This document shows, in pieces, positions 1 to 5,226 of a DNA stretch of 7,485 bases. A program made the translations under genes and the position numbers. The stretch is from contig JAGOVD010000022.1 of NCBI GenBank assembly GCA_018060905.1, positions 1 to 7,485 of the forward strand. The letters are read 5' to 3'. This DNA is from Minisyncoccota bacterium (GTDB lineage Bacteria; Patescibacteriota; Minisyncoccia; Phycocordibacterales; UBA9973). The notes under the pieces are model-generated. The model made no database searches. It was not told the origin of the DNA and saw only the letters and a program-made list of their open reading frames with translations. Numbering within the stretch: the stretch's first letter is position 1; each line of letters opens with the position of its first letter.

Positions 1-660
1 ATGCAAGGCTACGACTCAGTTGCTATGGATGTCGACGGAGAAGTAGGGGGCAACGACCAACTCTTCAACATGCTCGCGGGCCGTACATTGCTCAAGCAAA
101 TGAAACACAAAGAAAAGTTCGTCATCACAATGAAGCTCCTCGAAGACGCAACTGGTGCCAAAATGGGGAAGACGACCGGCAACATGATCGCATTGGCAGA
201 CACACCTTCTGATATCTATGGAAAGGTTATGTCATGGACTGACGGTATGATCGTGCCAGGATTTGAGCTTTGCACTGACTACACACCGACACAGATCAAA
301 ACGATTGCCGATGAACTCGCTCAAGGTATTAATCCTCGCGACATCAAGATGCGTCTTGCGTTTGAAATTGTGAAAAGCTGCAGTAGTGAGAAAGAGGCGG
401 TGGTTGCAGAGAATGCATTCGTTGCGACATTTCAACAGCGTGAAGTAACTGATGCGATCACTGAAATAGCGGGGAACAATCGCACCCTTGAAAATATTTT
501 ACTAGATGAAAAAATCATCGAATCCAAAAGCGCACTTCGAAGACTTCTTGAAGCGGGAGCCGTGTCAGATTTTGAGTCCAAAGAAAAAGTGTCAGATGCA
601 ACCGTCGTACTGACTGGTACCTACAAGATTGGCAAGAACCGATTCATCAAGATAGTCTAG
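1..660 (+). CDS. tyrS: Tyrosyl-tRNA synthetase, C-terminal part (5' end outside window)
   Basis: This class I aminoacyl-tRNA synthetase attaches tyrosine to tRNA-Tyr in the cytoplasm. Visible residues 1-219 begin inside the catalytic domain: GGNDQLFN (16-23) is the tyrosine/ATP pocket segment typical of TyrRS. KMGKT (54-58) is the KMSKS-type loop that handles ATP and the tRNA 3' end. A helical anticodon-binding region follows (about 65-150), and an S4-like RNA-binding domain (about 163-219, RTLENILLDEKII to the end) closes the protein. Bacterial TyrRS is about 400 residues, so roughly 180 residues, including the HIGH motif, lie upstream of the window. The ATG at position 1 aligns to an internal position and should not be taken as the start. 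The stop TAG (658-660) overlaps the stop of the convergent small gene within a single CTAG. The KMGKT form is a normal variant. Identification is very secure. Confidence 0.95.
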   Translation: MQGYDSVAMDVDGEVGGNDQLFNMLAGRTLLKQMKHKEKFVITMKLLEDATGAKMGKTTGNMIALADTPSDIYGKVMSWTDGMIVPGFELCTDYTPTQIKTIADELAQGINPRDIKMRLAFEIVKSCSSEKEAVVAENAFVATFQQREVTDAITEIAGNNRTLENILLDEKIIESKSALRRLLEAGAVSDFESKEKVSDATVVLTGTYKIGKNRFIKIV

Positions 661-815
661 AGTCCGAGCACTTCTTTCATTTTTTCTTCCCATGTTTTTT
701 GCATGTAGGTGACGATAAAAAATGCGGGTAAAAACAAGAGGGACAATATCACAAAATACACGAAATTGAGTATCGCAAGCAGTACTTTTTCGGCAATGTC
801 GAGAAAGGTATCCAT
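657..815 (-). CDS. Small single-pass membrane protein, 52 aa, unknown function
   Basis: This is an unrecognised 52-residue reading frame on the minus strand, ATG at 815-813 and TAG at 659-657. The product has a short amphipathic start (MDTFLDIAEKV), one uninterrupted hydrophobic stretch (about residues 11-37, rich in L, F, V and I), and a charged tail (QKTWEEKMKEVLGL). This is the layout of a single-span inner-membrane protein. Support for a real gene comes from three things: the coherent membrane topology, a stop codon that interlocks with the tyrS stop in CTAG, and a start preceded by the same TTTTGTACGTG-ATG sequence that precedes the methyltransferase gene at 1955. No SD is visible. No family is recognised. 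It could be a small accessory or stress membrane peptide, or a type I toxin-like peptide, but nothing specific supports the latter. Confidence 0.6.
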   Translation of the reverse strand: MDTFLDIAEKVLLAILNFVYFVILSLLFLPAFFIVTYMQKTWEEKMKEVLGL

Positions 816-881
816 CACGTACAAAACACCCTTATATAAGGGCTTCTTTATACTGATAATCCGACTGGTTTTGTACGTGAT
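814..881. repeat. Inverted-repeat start element, copy 1
   Basis: The arms are 814-827 (ATCACGTACAAAAC) and 868-881 (its exact reverse complement), 14 of 14 bp, around a 40-bp centre. The left arm runs into the start codon of the minus-strand small membrane gene, so that gene begins TTTTGTACGTG-ATG. The same 13-bp arm core recurs in copy 2 at 1891-1956, again with the gene-proximal arm abutting an ATG, while the centres are unrelated. It may be a paired operator, or an RNA hairpin that would tie up the start codon. The repeat is seen directly; the role is inferred. Confidence 0.75.
829..842. promoter_or_regulatory. 14-bp perfect palindrome over a TATATA core (possible operator or promoter)
   Basis: CCCTTATATAAGGG is its own reverse complement. 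It lies in the centre of inverted-repeat copy 1, and on the minus strand its TATATA ends 17 nt before the ATG of the small membrane gene. A dimeric regulator site over a -10 region is one reading, and a short hairpin is another. A 14-bp perfect palindrome is uncommon by chance in a stretch this short, but no other copy was seen in the window. Confidence 0.35.
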
Positions 882-972
882 CCATACGCCGCATACTACT
901 CCCTACAGCAATTTTTGCAAAAGATGACGGCGGGCAGATTTTGTTGTGTACCAGATTCCAAAGAATACTCCG

Positions 973-987
973 TGATACCATAGAGGT
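973..987 (+). promoter_or_regulatory. Extended -10 promoter for the epimerase gene, leaderless spacing
   Basis: TGA-TACCAT (973-981) is an extended -10-like element, and six bases (AGAGGT) separate it from the ATG at 988. With normal sigma-70 geometry transcription would start on the A of the ATG. The GAGG in the spacer sits too close to the ATG to act as an SD. The hexamer matches TATAAT at four of six positions. Confidence 0.4.
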
Positions 988-1887
988 ATGACTATCGTCC
1001 TTACCGGAGGGTCGGGCTTTATCGGAACCCAGCTTTCCAAGAAACTTCTTGCGCTCGGAGACACTGTCATCGTCGTAGATCGTTTTCCACCTCGGTTTAC
1101 ACACGAGCAACTCTTTTTTATTCAGTGCGATATCACGACACAGCAACTCCCATTCAATGTCCTCGAACACACCGATGCCGTCATCAACCTCGCAGGAGAG
1201 CCTATCTCACAGAAGTGGACGCTCGAGAAAATGAAAGCTATTCGCAATAGTCGAATCATAAGTACTCGGCATATAGTGCAAAGCATGCACGGTGCAATAA
1301 ACCGCCCTACTATTTTCATCTGTGCGTCTGCGGTTGGATATTATGGGGAGCGCGGAGATGAAGAGCTCACTGAGCGATCTGCAAAGGGTACAGGATTTCT
1401 CGCAGATGTTGTTTCTGAATGGGAAATTGAAGCGCACACTGCTGAGAACTTTGGAACACGAGTCGTCTCTATCCGCACTGCACCAGTGGTGGGACATGGG
1501 GGTATGATTGCGGAGCTCAAGAAAAGTGCGCGATTTGGTTTCCTTCTCAAACTTTCATCCAAAGATTTTTGGCAGGCATGGATTCACGAAGACGACATCG
1601 TCAACGCATACCTCTTTGCACTTCAGACATCGACACTGCAAGGTGTTGTCAACGCCGCGGCCCCCGAACAAGTTACACACAGTGTTTTTATGCAAACACT
1701 CGGACATGCAATCAGTCGAAAGGTATGGGGTACGATCCCGCAATGGATTGGGAAAGCACTCTTTGGGGAATTGTTGGATGAAATGACCAAGAGTCAGCGC
1801 GTGAGCCCGCAACTTCTTATCGACAAAGGGTTTGTTTTCACCTACCCCACACTTACCGAAGCGATGCAGGAAGCCGTGAAAAAATAA
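988..1887 (+). CDS. TIGR01777-family NAD(P)-binding epimerase-like protein (SDR, DUF1731)
   Basis: This is an atypical short-chain dehydrogenase/reductase of the SulA-like TIGR01777 family, 299 aa, the full family length. The cofactor-binding glycine motif is at the extreme N-terminus (TGGSGFIG, 6-13). The family signatures follow in order: NLAGEPI (67-73), the SAVGYYG..GDEELTE block (114-129), the R..R.APVVG segment (158-169), WIHEDD (198-203), and the C-terminal DUF1731 region (about 249-295, including SQRVSPQLL and GFVFTYPTL). The family is described as lacking the usual SDR catalytic YxxxK, and GYYGERG here fits that. Members are annotated as nucleotide-sugar epimerases by homology, but the true substrate is generally unknown. 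The ATG at 988 gives the exact Rossmann start and has a -10 element 6 nt upstream. The gene is flanked on both sides by related inverted-repeat elements. Confidence 0.9.
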   Translation: MTIVLTGGSGFIGTQLSKKLLALGDTVIVVDRFPPRFTHEQLFFIQCDITTQQLPFNVLEHTDAVINLAGEPISQKWTLEKMKAIRNSRIISTRHIVQSMHGAINRPTIFICASAVGYYGERGDEELTERSAKGTGFLADVVSEWEIEAHTAENFGTRVVSIRTAPVVGHGGMIAELKKSARFGFLLKLSSKDFWQAWIHEDDIVNAYLFALQTSTLQGVVNAAAPEQVTHSVFMQTLGHAISRKVWGTIPQWIGKALFGELLDEMTKSQRVSPQLLIDKGFVFTYPTLTEAMQEAVKK

Positions 1888-1890
1888 TGA

Positions 1891-1956
1891 ATCACGTACA
1901 AAATCAAAACACTAAGACTTGTATGATGATGAATAATAATATATTTTGTACGTGAT
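1891..1956. repeat. Inverted-repeat start element, copy 2
   Basis: The arms are 1891-1904 (ATCACGTACAAAAT) and 1943-1956 (exact reverse complement), 14 bp perfect, around a 38-bp AT-rich centre. The first 13 bases of the arm are identical to copy 1 at 814-881. The right arm enters the ATG (1955-1957) of the methyltransferase gene, giving TTTTGTACGTG-ATG. The left arm begins 3 bp after the epimerase stop codon. A TATATT hexamer (1940-1945) sits at the inner edge of the right arm. Confidence 0.75.
1940..1954 (+). promoter_or_regulatory. -10 element for the methyltransferase gene, near-leaderless
   Basis: TATATT (1940-1945, five of six to TATAAT) is followed by nine bases and then ATG at 1955. 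A start site six to seven bases after the hexamer would give a leader of at most three nucleotides. No SD is present. The element is embedded in inverted-repeat copy 2, so a protein bound to the repeat would cover it. Confidence 0.45.
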
Positions 1957-2812
1957 GAAGCGACAAGATATTACAGCCAAAGGATGGGATGCATATGAAC
2001 TCCTCGATTCAGGTGACGGGCGCAAACTTGAACGATTTGGAAGTGTGGTATTAGATCGCCCTGACCCGCAGGTGTTGTGGGAGCGTACGGCATCGTCGAG
2101 GTGGGTACAGGCACAGGCGCAATTTGTCTGGGCAGACAAGGGAGAGAGATGGAAACTCGAAAAGGGTATACCAAAATCATGGACTATCTCATGGCGCGAC
2201 ATGACCCTCTCACTCTCCTTCAAAGGTTTCAAACATATCGGAGTGTTTCCTGAACATGCACATCAGTGGGAGGAATTACTCTTGCTTGGACAGCGACACC
2301 CCAACCTTCGCATGCTCAACCTTTTTGGATATACCGGAGCTGCAAGTGTTGCGGGTGCTTTGGCGGGCATGCAGGTCACACATGTTGATGCATCCAAGAG
2401 TACTATCGAAACTGTCAAAGAAAATATAGCCCACTCAGGACTTGCCAAAGACGCAGTGCGAGTGATCTGTGAGGATGCACTCAAGTACGCCAAGCGGCTC
2501 ATACAACGAGGAGAAACATTTGACGTCATCGTGATGGATCCTCCCGCATTTGGACGTGGCCCCAAAGGGGAAGTATGGAAAATAGAAGAATCCCTCAAAG
2601 AGCTCCTTGCTGGTATCCCGCAACTTCTCTCAGTAGATGCCAAGCTTGTTATCTTGAACGGGTATGCATCAGGGTATTCCGCTCGAACGTTCGGCGAACT
2701 CCTTCACAAAGCACTTCCCGATGGTGATTGTTCATATGGGGATATCGGTATAGCACAACAGGATACCGACCGCATACTCACCACCGGCATCTACGCCAAA
2801 TGGCGCGCATAG
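1955..2812 (+). CDS. RlmI/COG1092-like class I SAM-dependent methyltransferase
   Basis: This is a Rossmann-fold methyltransferase of 285 aa that resembles the catalytic half of RlmI-type rRNA methyltransferases. Motif I is LNLFGYTGAASVAGALAG (121-138), the acidic loop that binds the SAM ribose is VDAS (144-147), and motif IV is VMDPPAFGRG (193-202). GVFPE (97-101) is the pre-catalytic signature of the family. The first ~90 residues form a compact N-terminal domain with an ERFG...RPDPQ..W segment rather than the recognisable PUA domain of E. coli RlmI. A likely job is methylation of a base in RNA, perhaps 23S rRNA, but base and position cannot be read from sequence. An in-frame TTG at 1946 would add three residues. 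I chose ATG 1955 because a -10 hexamer sits nine bases before it and because the equivalent ATG is used by the other repeat-associated gene. The SET gene starts 16 bp after the stop. Confidence 0.85.
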   Translation: MKRQDITAKGWDAYELLDSGDGRKLERFGSVVLDRPDPQVLWERTASSRWVQAQAQFVWADKGERWKLEKGIPKSWTISWRDMTLSLSFKGFKHIGVFPEHAHQWEELLLLGQRHPNLRMLNLFGYTGAASVAGALAGMQVTHVDASKSTIETVKENIAHSGLAKDAVRVICEDALKYAKRLIQRGETFDVIVMDPPAFGRGPKGEVWKIEESLKELLAGIPQLLSVDAKLVILNGYASGYSARTFGELLHKALPDGDCSYGDIGIAQQDTDRILTTGIYAKWRA

Positions 2813-2814
2813 GG

Positions 2815-2828
2815 TATACTTTTCTCTC
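2815..2828 (+). promoter_or_regulatory. -10 element (TATACT) for the SET gene, leaderless spacing
   Basis: TATACT (2815-2820, five of six to TATAAT) lies in the 16-bp gap between the methyltransferase stop and the SET start. Eight pyrimidine-rich bases separate it from the ATG at 2829. There is no SD in the gap, so SET is probably transcribed from its own promoter as a leaderless mRNA rather than only by read-through. Confidence 0.5.
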
Positions 2829-3248
2829 ATGGCTTCCCGCAAATACATCCCCAAATACAAAACACCTCACGATCTCGTCGTCAAACGTGGTATCAACGGC
2901 CTTGGACTCTTTGCCAAGGTACCGATCAAAAAGGGTGAGTGTGTCATCGAATACTTTGGCGAGGTTATCACTGCTGCCGAAGCAAACCGACGCGGCGGGA
3001 GATACCTCTTTGAAACGTCATCCAACCGTCACATTGATGGTACGACACGCAAGAACATCGCTCGCTACATCAACCACTCTTGTCGTGCCAACTGTGAACC
3101 CGACACAGCGGCGGGGAGAGTGTACATATCCGCGATCAAGAACATCGCTCCAGGAGAAGAGCTCTGCTACGACTACGGCAAGGAATACTGGAACGAATAC
3201 ATCAAACCCAAAGGATGTCTCTGCCCCAAATGCGTTGAAAAGAGATAA
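2829..3248 (+). CDS. SET-domain protein-lysine N-methyltransferase with post-SET cysteines
   Basis: At 139 aa this is essentially a bare SET domain. SET proteins move a methyl group from SAM to lysine side chains of proteins. Visible motifs, in order: GINGLGLFA (21-29, the SET-I SAM-binding strand), YFGEVI (42-47), YLFE (59-62), RYINHSCRANCEP (79-91, the pseudoknot NHSC motif), and IAPGEELCYDYG (106-117, with the catalytic tyrosine region). A CLCPKC tail follows (130-135). C85 with C130, C132 and C135 can form the zinc site that links post-SET to the active site. All expected catalytic residues are present, so it looks active. The target is unknown; free-standing bacterial SET proteins are thought to modify ribosomal, nucleoid or host proteins. 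The TAA stop lies inside the left arm of the hairpin at 3244-3286, facing the convergent acidic gene. Confidence 0.9.
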   Translation: MASRKYIPKYKTPHDLVVKRGINGLGLFAKVPIKKGECVIEYFGEVITAAEANRRGGRYLFETSSNRHIDGTTRKNIARYINHSCRANCEPDTAAGRVYISAIKNIAPGEELCYDYGKEYWNEYIKPKGCLCPKCVEKR

Positions 3249-3286
3249 CAAATATCCCCCTCATACTGAGGGGGATATTTGTTATC
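3244..3286. terminator. Symmetric bidirectional hairpin carrying both convergent stop codons
   Basis: This is a perfect 20-bp inverted repeat (3244-3263 with 3267-3286) and a 3-nt loop. The upper stem is GC-rich (CCCCCTCA/TGAGGGGG). The SET stop TAA (3246-3248) is in the left arm and the acidic gene's stop TAA (reverse complement of 3282-3284) is in the right arm. It is very likely a two-way transcript end or 3' stability hairpin. A clean U-run does not follow the stem at once on either strand, though TTTTT appears at 3297-3301 on the plus strand. Confidence 0.8.
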
Positions 3287-3506
3287 GATAATCTAGTTTT
3301 TCGCCGTACATGTACTCCATCATGTCATCGGTCTGTTCTTCTTCCTCGGAGAGTGATCCATCATCTGTTCCGAGTACTACCTCAATCTCATCCTCTACGA
3401 CAGGAGCTTCTTCTTCATCAATCTCGACGATGCCAGCCATATCACCGGCAACTTCATCGAGTGCGTCTGGTCCTGTTAATTCTTTAAAATCATCTGCTGT
3501 ATTCAT
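3282..3506 (-). CDS. Small, highly acidic protein, 74 aa, unknown function
   Basis: I do not recognise a family. The product has 27 Asp/Glu and only 3 Lys/Arg in 74 residues, so the net charge is about -24. Runs include EIDEEEAPVVEDEIEVV and SLSEEEEQTDD. There are no cysteines, no signal peptide and no membrane span. The C-terminus MMEYMYGEKLDYR is less acidic and may be a short conserved tail. Such composition suggests a disordered protein, a DNA-mimic or a binding partner for a basic protein. Position downstream of ruvC makes a link to DNA repair possible, but nothing proves it. I chose ATG at 3506-3504. A TTG at 3524-3522 would add six residues and has TATAAA nine bases upstream, so the true start is open. 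Codon phase is clean to a TAA inside the shared hairpin. Confidence 0.65.
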   Translation of the reverse strand: MNTADDFKELTGPDALDEVAGDMAGIVEIDEEEAPVVEDEIEVVLGTDDGSLSEEEEQTDDMMEYMYGEKLDYR

Positions 3507-3526
3507 TGGTAAATGCCCATTCAATT

Positions 3527-3544
3527 AATTATTTTTATACACTA
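3527..3544. repeat. Solo copy of the ruvB-ruvC inverted-repeat arm; contains TATAAA on the minus strand
   Basis: The 18 bases AATTATTTTTATACACTA are identical to 4169-4186, the right arm of the ruvB-ruvC inverted repeat. No facing partner arm is found nearby. Read on the minus strand it is TAGTGTATAAAAATAATT, which contains a TATAAA -10-like core just upstream of the acidic gene. It is either a shared promoter/operator sequence or the remnant of a second full element. Confidence 0.55.
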
Positions 3545-3588
3545 CGTTGTATCAAACTATGGTTTCCTTTGCAAGTATTTTTTTGTCA

Positions 3589-4074
3589 CTAATGAAATGT
3601 GTTGACTCGGATTTGTTCTGCTGCGGCGAATCCGAGTGCAATTGCGTCGATTTCATCATCGATTTTCTTTGCGATATCTATTTTGAGTGTGAGCGCTACC
3701 ATCTTTTGGACTTGTTTTTTGTCTGCATTGCCGACACCTGCCATCGCAAGCTTCACTTCTTGGGGAGAAAGTTCGATGAGTGGGAGGTGGTGTTGCCCTG
3801 CAATGAGGACGATGACGCCACGAGACTCCGCAACTTTGATCGCCGTCTTTTTGTTTACCGAGAAGAAGAGTGTTTCGAGGGCGATGTGAGACGGTGTATA
3901 TTTTTCTATGAGGGCGGTGATCTCAGTATAAATCTGATAGAGACGGGCTTCTTGCAGATCTTTTTTGTTGGTCTCGATACAGTATGAGTCTATGAGCTCT
4001 GATGGTCTGCCAGCCTGCACAATGGCGACTCCACAGCGGTCGTATCCAGGATCAATCGCGAGAATGAGTGACAT
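3589..4074 (-). CDS. ruvC: Holliday junction resolvase RuvC
   Basis: RuvC is a dimeric, Mg-dependent endonuclease that cuts Holliday junctions symmetrically after RuvAB branch migration. The 161-residue protein is the usual family length. All four acidic active-site residues are seen: D8 in LAIDPGYDRCG, E67 in ALETLFF, and the C-terminal pair D140 and D143 in KIDDEIDAIALG. The segment SPQEVKLAMAGVGNADKKQVQKMV (103-126) is the classic RuvC helix-turn region that contacts the junction. The ATG at 4074 begins right at the first strand (MSLILAIDPG) and has an extended -10 element six bases upstream. ruvB lies upstream on the same strand with a 109-bp gap filled largely by a long inverted repeat, so the two may be uncoupled in transcription. 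ruvA is not present here. Confidence 0.95.
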   Translation of the reverse strand: MSLILAIDPGYDRCGVAIVQAGRPSELIDSYCIETNKKDLQEARLYQIYTEITALIEKYTPSHIALETLFFSVNKKTAIKVAESRGVIVLIAGQHHLPLIELSPQEVKLAMAGVGNADKKQVQKMVALTLKIDIAKKIDDEIDAIALGFAAAEQIRVNTFH

Positions 4075-4089
4075 GTTTCGATAGTATCA
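4075..4089 (-). promoter_or_regulatory. Extended -10 promoter for ruvC, leaderless spacing
   Basis: On the minus strand the order is TGA-TACTAT, then CGAAAC, then the ATG of ruvC. Exactly six bases separate the hexamer from the ATG, so +1 would be the A of the start codon. The same TACTAT is found seven bases before the pilB ATG. No SD is present. Confidence 0.5.
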
Positions 4090-4120
4090 CAGATAGAAAG
4101 TAATGTATCACCATGTAGTG

Positions 4121-4190
4121 GAGATAGTGTATAAAAATAATTTCCAAAAATTCGCTCCCATTTTTTGAAATTATTTTTATACACTATCTC
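4121..4190. repeat. Perfect 24-bp inverted repeat between ruvB and ruvC
   Basis: The arms 4121-4144 and 4167-4190 are exact reverse complements over 24 bp. After one C/T mismatch, five further A-T pairs (4146-4150 with 4161-4165) extend the stem around a 10-nt loop. The right arm contains the ruvB stop codon TAG (reverse complement of 4184-4186) and its last codon. The arms hold TATAAAAATAATT, so each could act as a -10-like sequence. It may be the ruvB transcript end or an RNA-processing hairpin, a regulator site upstream of ruvC, or a small mobile repeat. An 18-bp piece recurs at 3527-3544. Confidence 0.85.
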
Positions 4191-5173
4191 TCAAGATATT
4201 CTTTTCCCTTTTCAGATAATACGCGTCCGCGTGAGGTGCGCTCGATGAGGCCGAGTTGGATGAGGTATGGCTCGACGACGTCTTCGATGGTGCCTTCGTC
4301 TTCACCGGTTGCAGCCGCGAGATTTTTCACCCCTGTTGGTCCACCATTGAACTTCTCTTTGAGAGTACACAGGATGAGGATGTCGTTTGCAGAGAGGCCG
4401 TTTTCGTCGAGGCCGAGCAGCTTGAACGCTTCTTGTATAGAATCATCACTGATGTCCTTTTTCTGCATTTGGGCGTAGTCGCGGACACGGCGCAGGAGAT
4501 AGTTGGCGATACGAGGGGTCTGACGTGATCGTGAGGCGATTGCGCCGAGCATTGCTTTAGGCATCTTGATGTCGAGGATATTGGCAGAACGGCCAAGGAT
4601 TGTGCTGATCTCGTCATCAGAGTAGAACTCCAATCGAAATGCACCACCAGAGAAACGAGAGCGAAGTGGTGCAGAGAGCATGCCAAATCTGGTGGTTGCG
4701 CCGACGAGTGTAAACGGCGGCAAGTCGAGCTGCACCGTGCGAGCTGATGGCCCCTTACCGATCATGATATCCATCTTGCCGGTCTCCATGACAGGGTAGA
4801 GGACTTCCTCGATCGTTTTGTTGAGGCGATGGATCTCGTCGATGAAGAGCATGTCGCCTGGCTGGAGATTCGTGAGTATGGCTGCGAGGTCGCCGACACG
4901 CTCAATCGCAGGTCCACTCGTTACACGAATGTTTGCACCGACTTCACGAGCGATGACGTGCGCGAGTGTCGTCTTGCCGAGCCCTGGTGGACCATAAAAG
5001 AGGATGTGTTCTGGGCTATGTCCGCGCTCTTTGGCGGCTCCGATGAGTATCGAGAGATTTTTTTTGATATGGCTTTGACCAATGTAATCATCGAATGAAC
5101 CCGGACGCAACACAGTGTCCGAAAACTGTTCATCGGGTGCGCGTTCGAGGGGGTTGTGGGGAGTACTTGACAT
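4184..5173 (-). CDS. ruvB: Holliday junction branch-migration ATPase RuvB
   Basis: RuvB is the hexameric AAA+ motor that, with RuvA, drives branch migration at Holliday junctions. From the chosen start (329 aa) the motifs are Walker A GPPGLGKTT (61-69), SGPAIERVGDLAAIL (86-100), Walker B MLFIDEIHRL (108-117), sensor 1 GATTR (158-162), the arginine-finger region PLRSRF (169-174), sensor 2 TPRIAN (219-224), and a C-terminal winged helix (about 255-329, GLSANDILIL to the GRVLSEKGKEYLER end). The length is typical. An upstream in-frame ATG at 5206 would add eleven residues (MSDDSIAYIQI). I prefer ATG 5173 because TATATA lies exactly six bases before it, as in the other genes here, and because the N-terminus then has normal family length. 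The segment after the arginine finger (SGGAF) looks about one residue longer than usual. Confidence 0.95.
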   Translation of the reverse strand: MSSTPHNPLERAPDEQFSDTVLRPGSFDDYIGQSHIKKNLSILIGAAKERGHSPEHILFYGPPGLGKTTLAHVIAREVGANIRVTSGPAIERVGDLAAILTNLQPGDMLFIDEIHRLNKTIEEVLYPVMETGKMDIMIGKGPSARTVQLDLPPFTLVGATTRFGMLSAPLRSRFSGGAFRLEFYSDDEISTILGRSANILDIKMPKAMLGAIASRSRQTPRIANYLLRRVRDYAQMQKKDISDDSIQEAFKLLGLDENGLSANDILILCTLKEKFNGGPTGVKNLAAATGEDEGTIEDVVEPYLIQLGLIERTSRGRVLSEKGKEYLER

Positions 5174-5194
5174 AATTTGTATATATGCTATGCT
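5167..5194 (+). promoter_or_regulatory. Possible plus-strand sigma-70 promoter (TTGACA, 16 bp, extended TATGCT)
   Basis: TTGACA (5167-5172) is a perfect -35 match. Sixteen bases later comes TGC-TATGCT, an extended -10 with four of six hexamer matches (5189-5194). It would start near 5201 and transcribe the structured RNA and perhaps the orphan gene. The -35 overlaps the ruvB start codon, so it could be fortuitous. A second -10 candidate, TATATC at 5221-5226, would start exactly at the base of the RNA stem (5233). Confidence 0.4.
5174..5185 (-). promoter_or_regulatory. -10 element for ruvB, leaderless spacing
   Basis: TATATA (5180-5185, minus strand) followed by CAAATT and the ATG at 5173 gives six-base spacing. 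This supports a start site on the ATG and rules in favour of the shorter RuvB start. The element overlaps the spacer of a possible plus-strand promoter at 5167-5194. Confidence 0.45.
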
Positions 5195-5226
5195 GTCATC
5201 AGACATTCACAAATCTATTGTATATC

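Noticed and set aside
1..660. Position 1 ATG as the true start of tyrS
   Set aside because: The protein would lack the Rossmann half with the HIGH motif, while everything visible is a normal TyrRS C-terminal half; truncation by the window is the simple explanation.
709..927. 72-aa plus-strand reading frame between tyrS and the epimerase gene
   Set aside because: It starts at a GTG, is antisense to the better-supported small membrane gene, runs through the inverted repeat and has no recognisable protein character.
832..1170. 112-aa minus-strand frame overlapping the start of the epimerase gene
   Set aside because: It overlaps an unambiguous Rossmann-fold gene and runs across the inverted repeat; the product resembles no family.
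3310..3528. 72-aa serine-rich plus-strand frame antisense to the acidic gene
   Set aside because: Serine runs arise from reading Glu/Asp codons on the opposite strand; no start signal is seen.
3547..3987. 146-aa plus-strand reading frame antisense to ruvC
   Set aside because: It is a cysteine- and phenylalanine-rich shadow of ruvC, whose four catalytic residues and family motifs prove the minus-strand reading.
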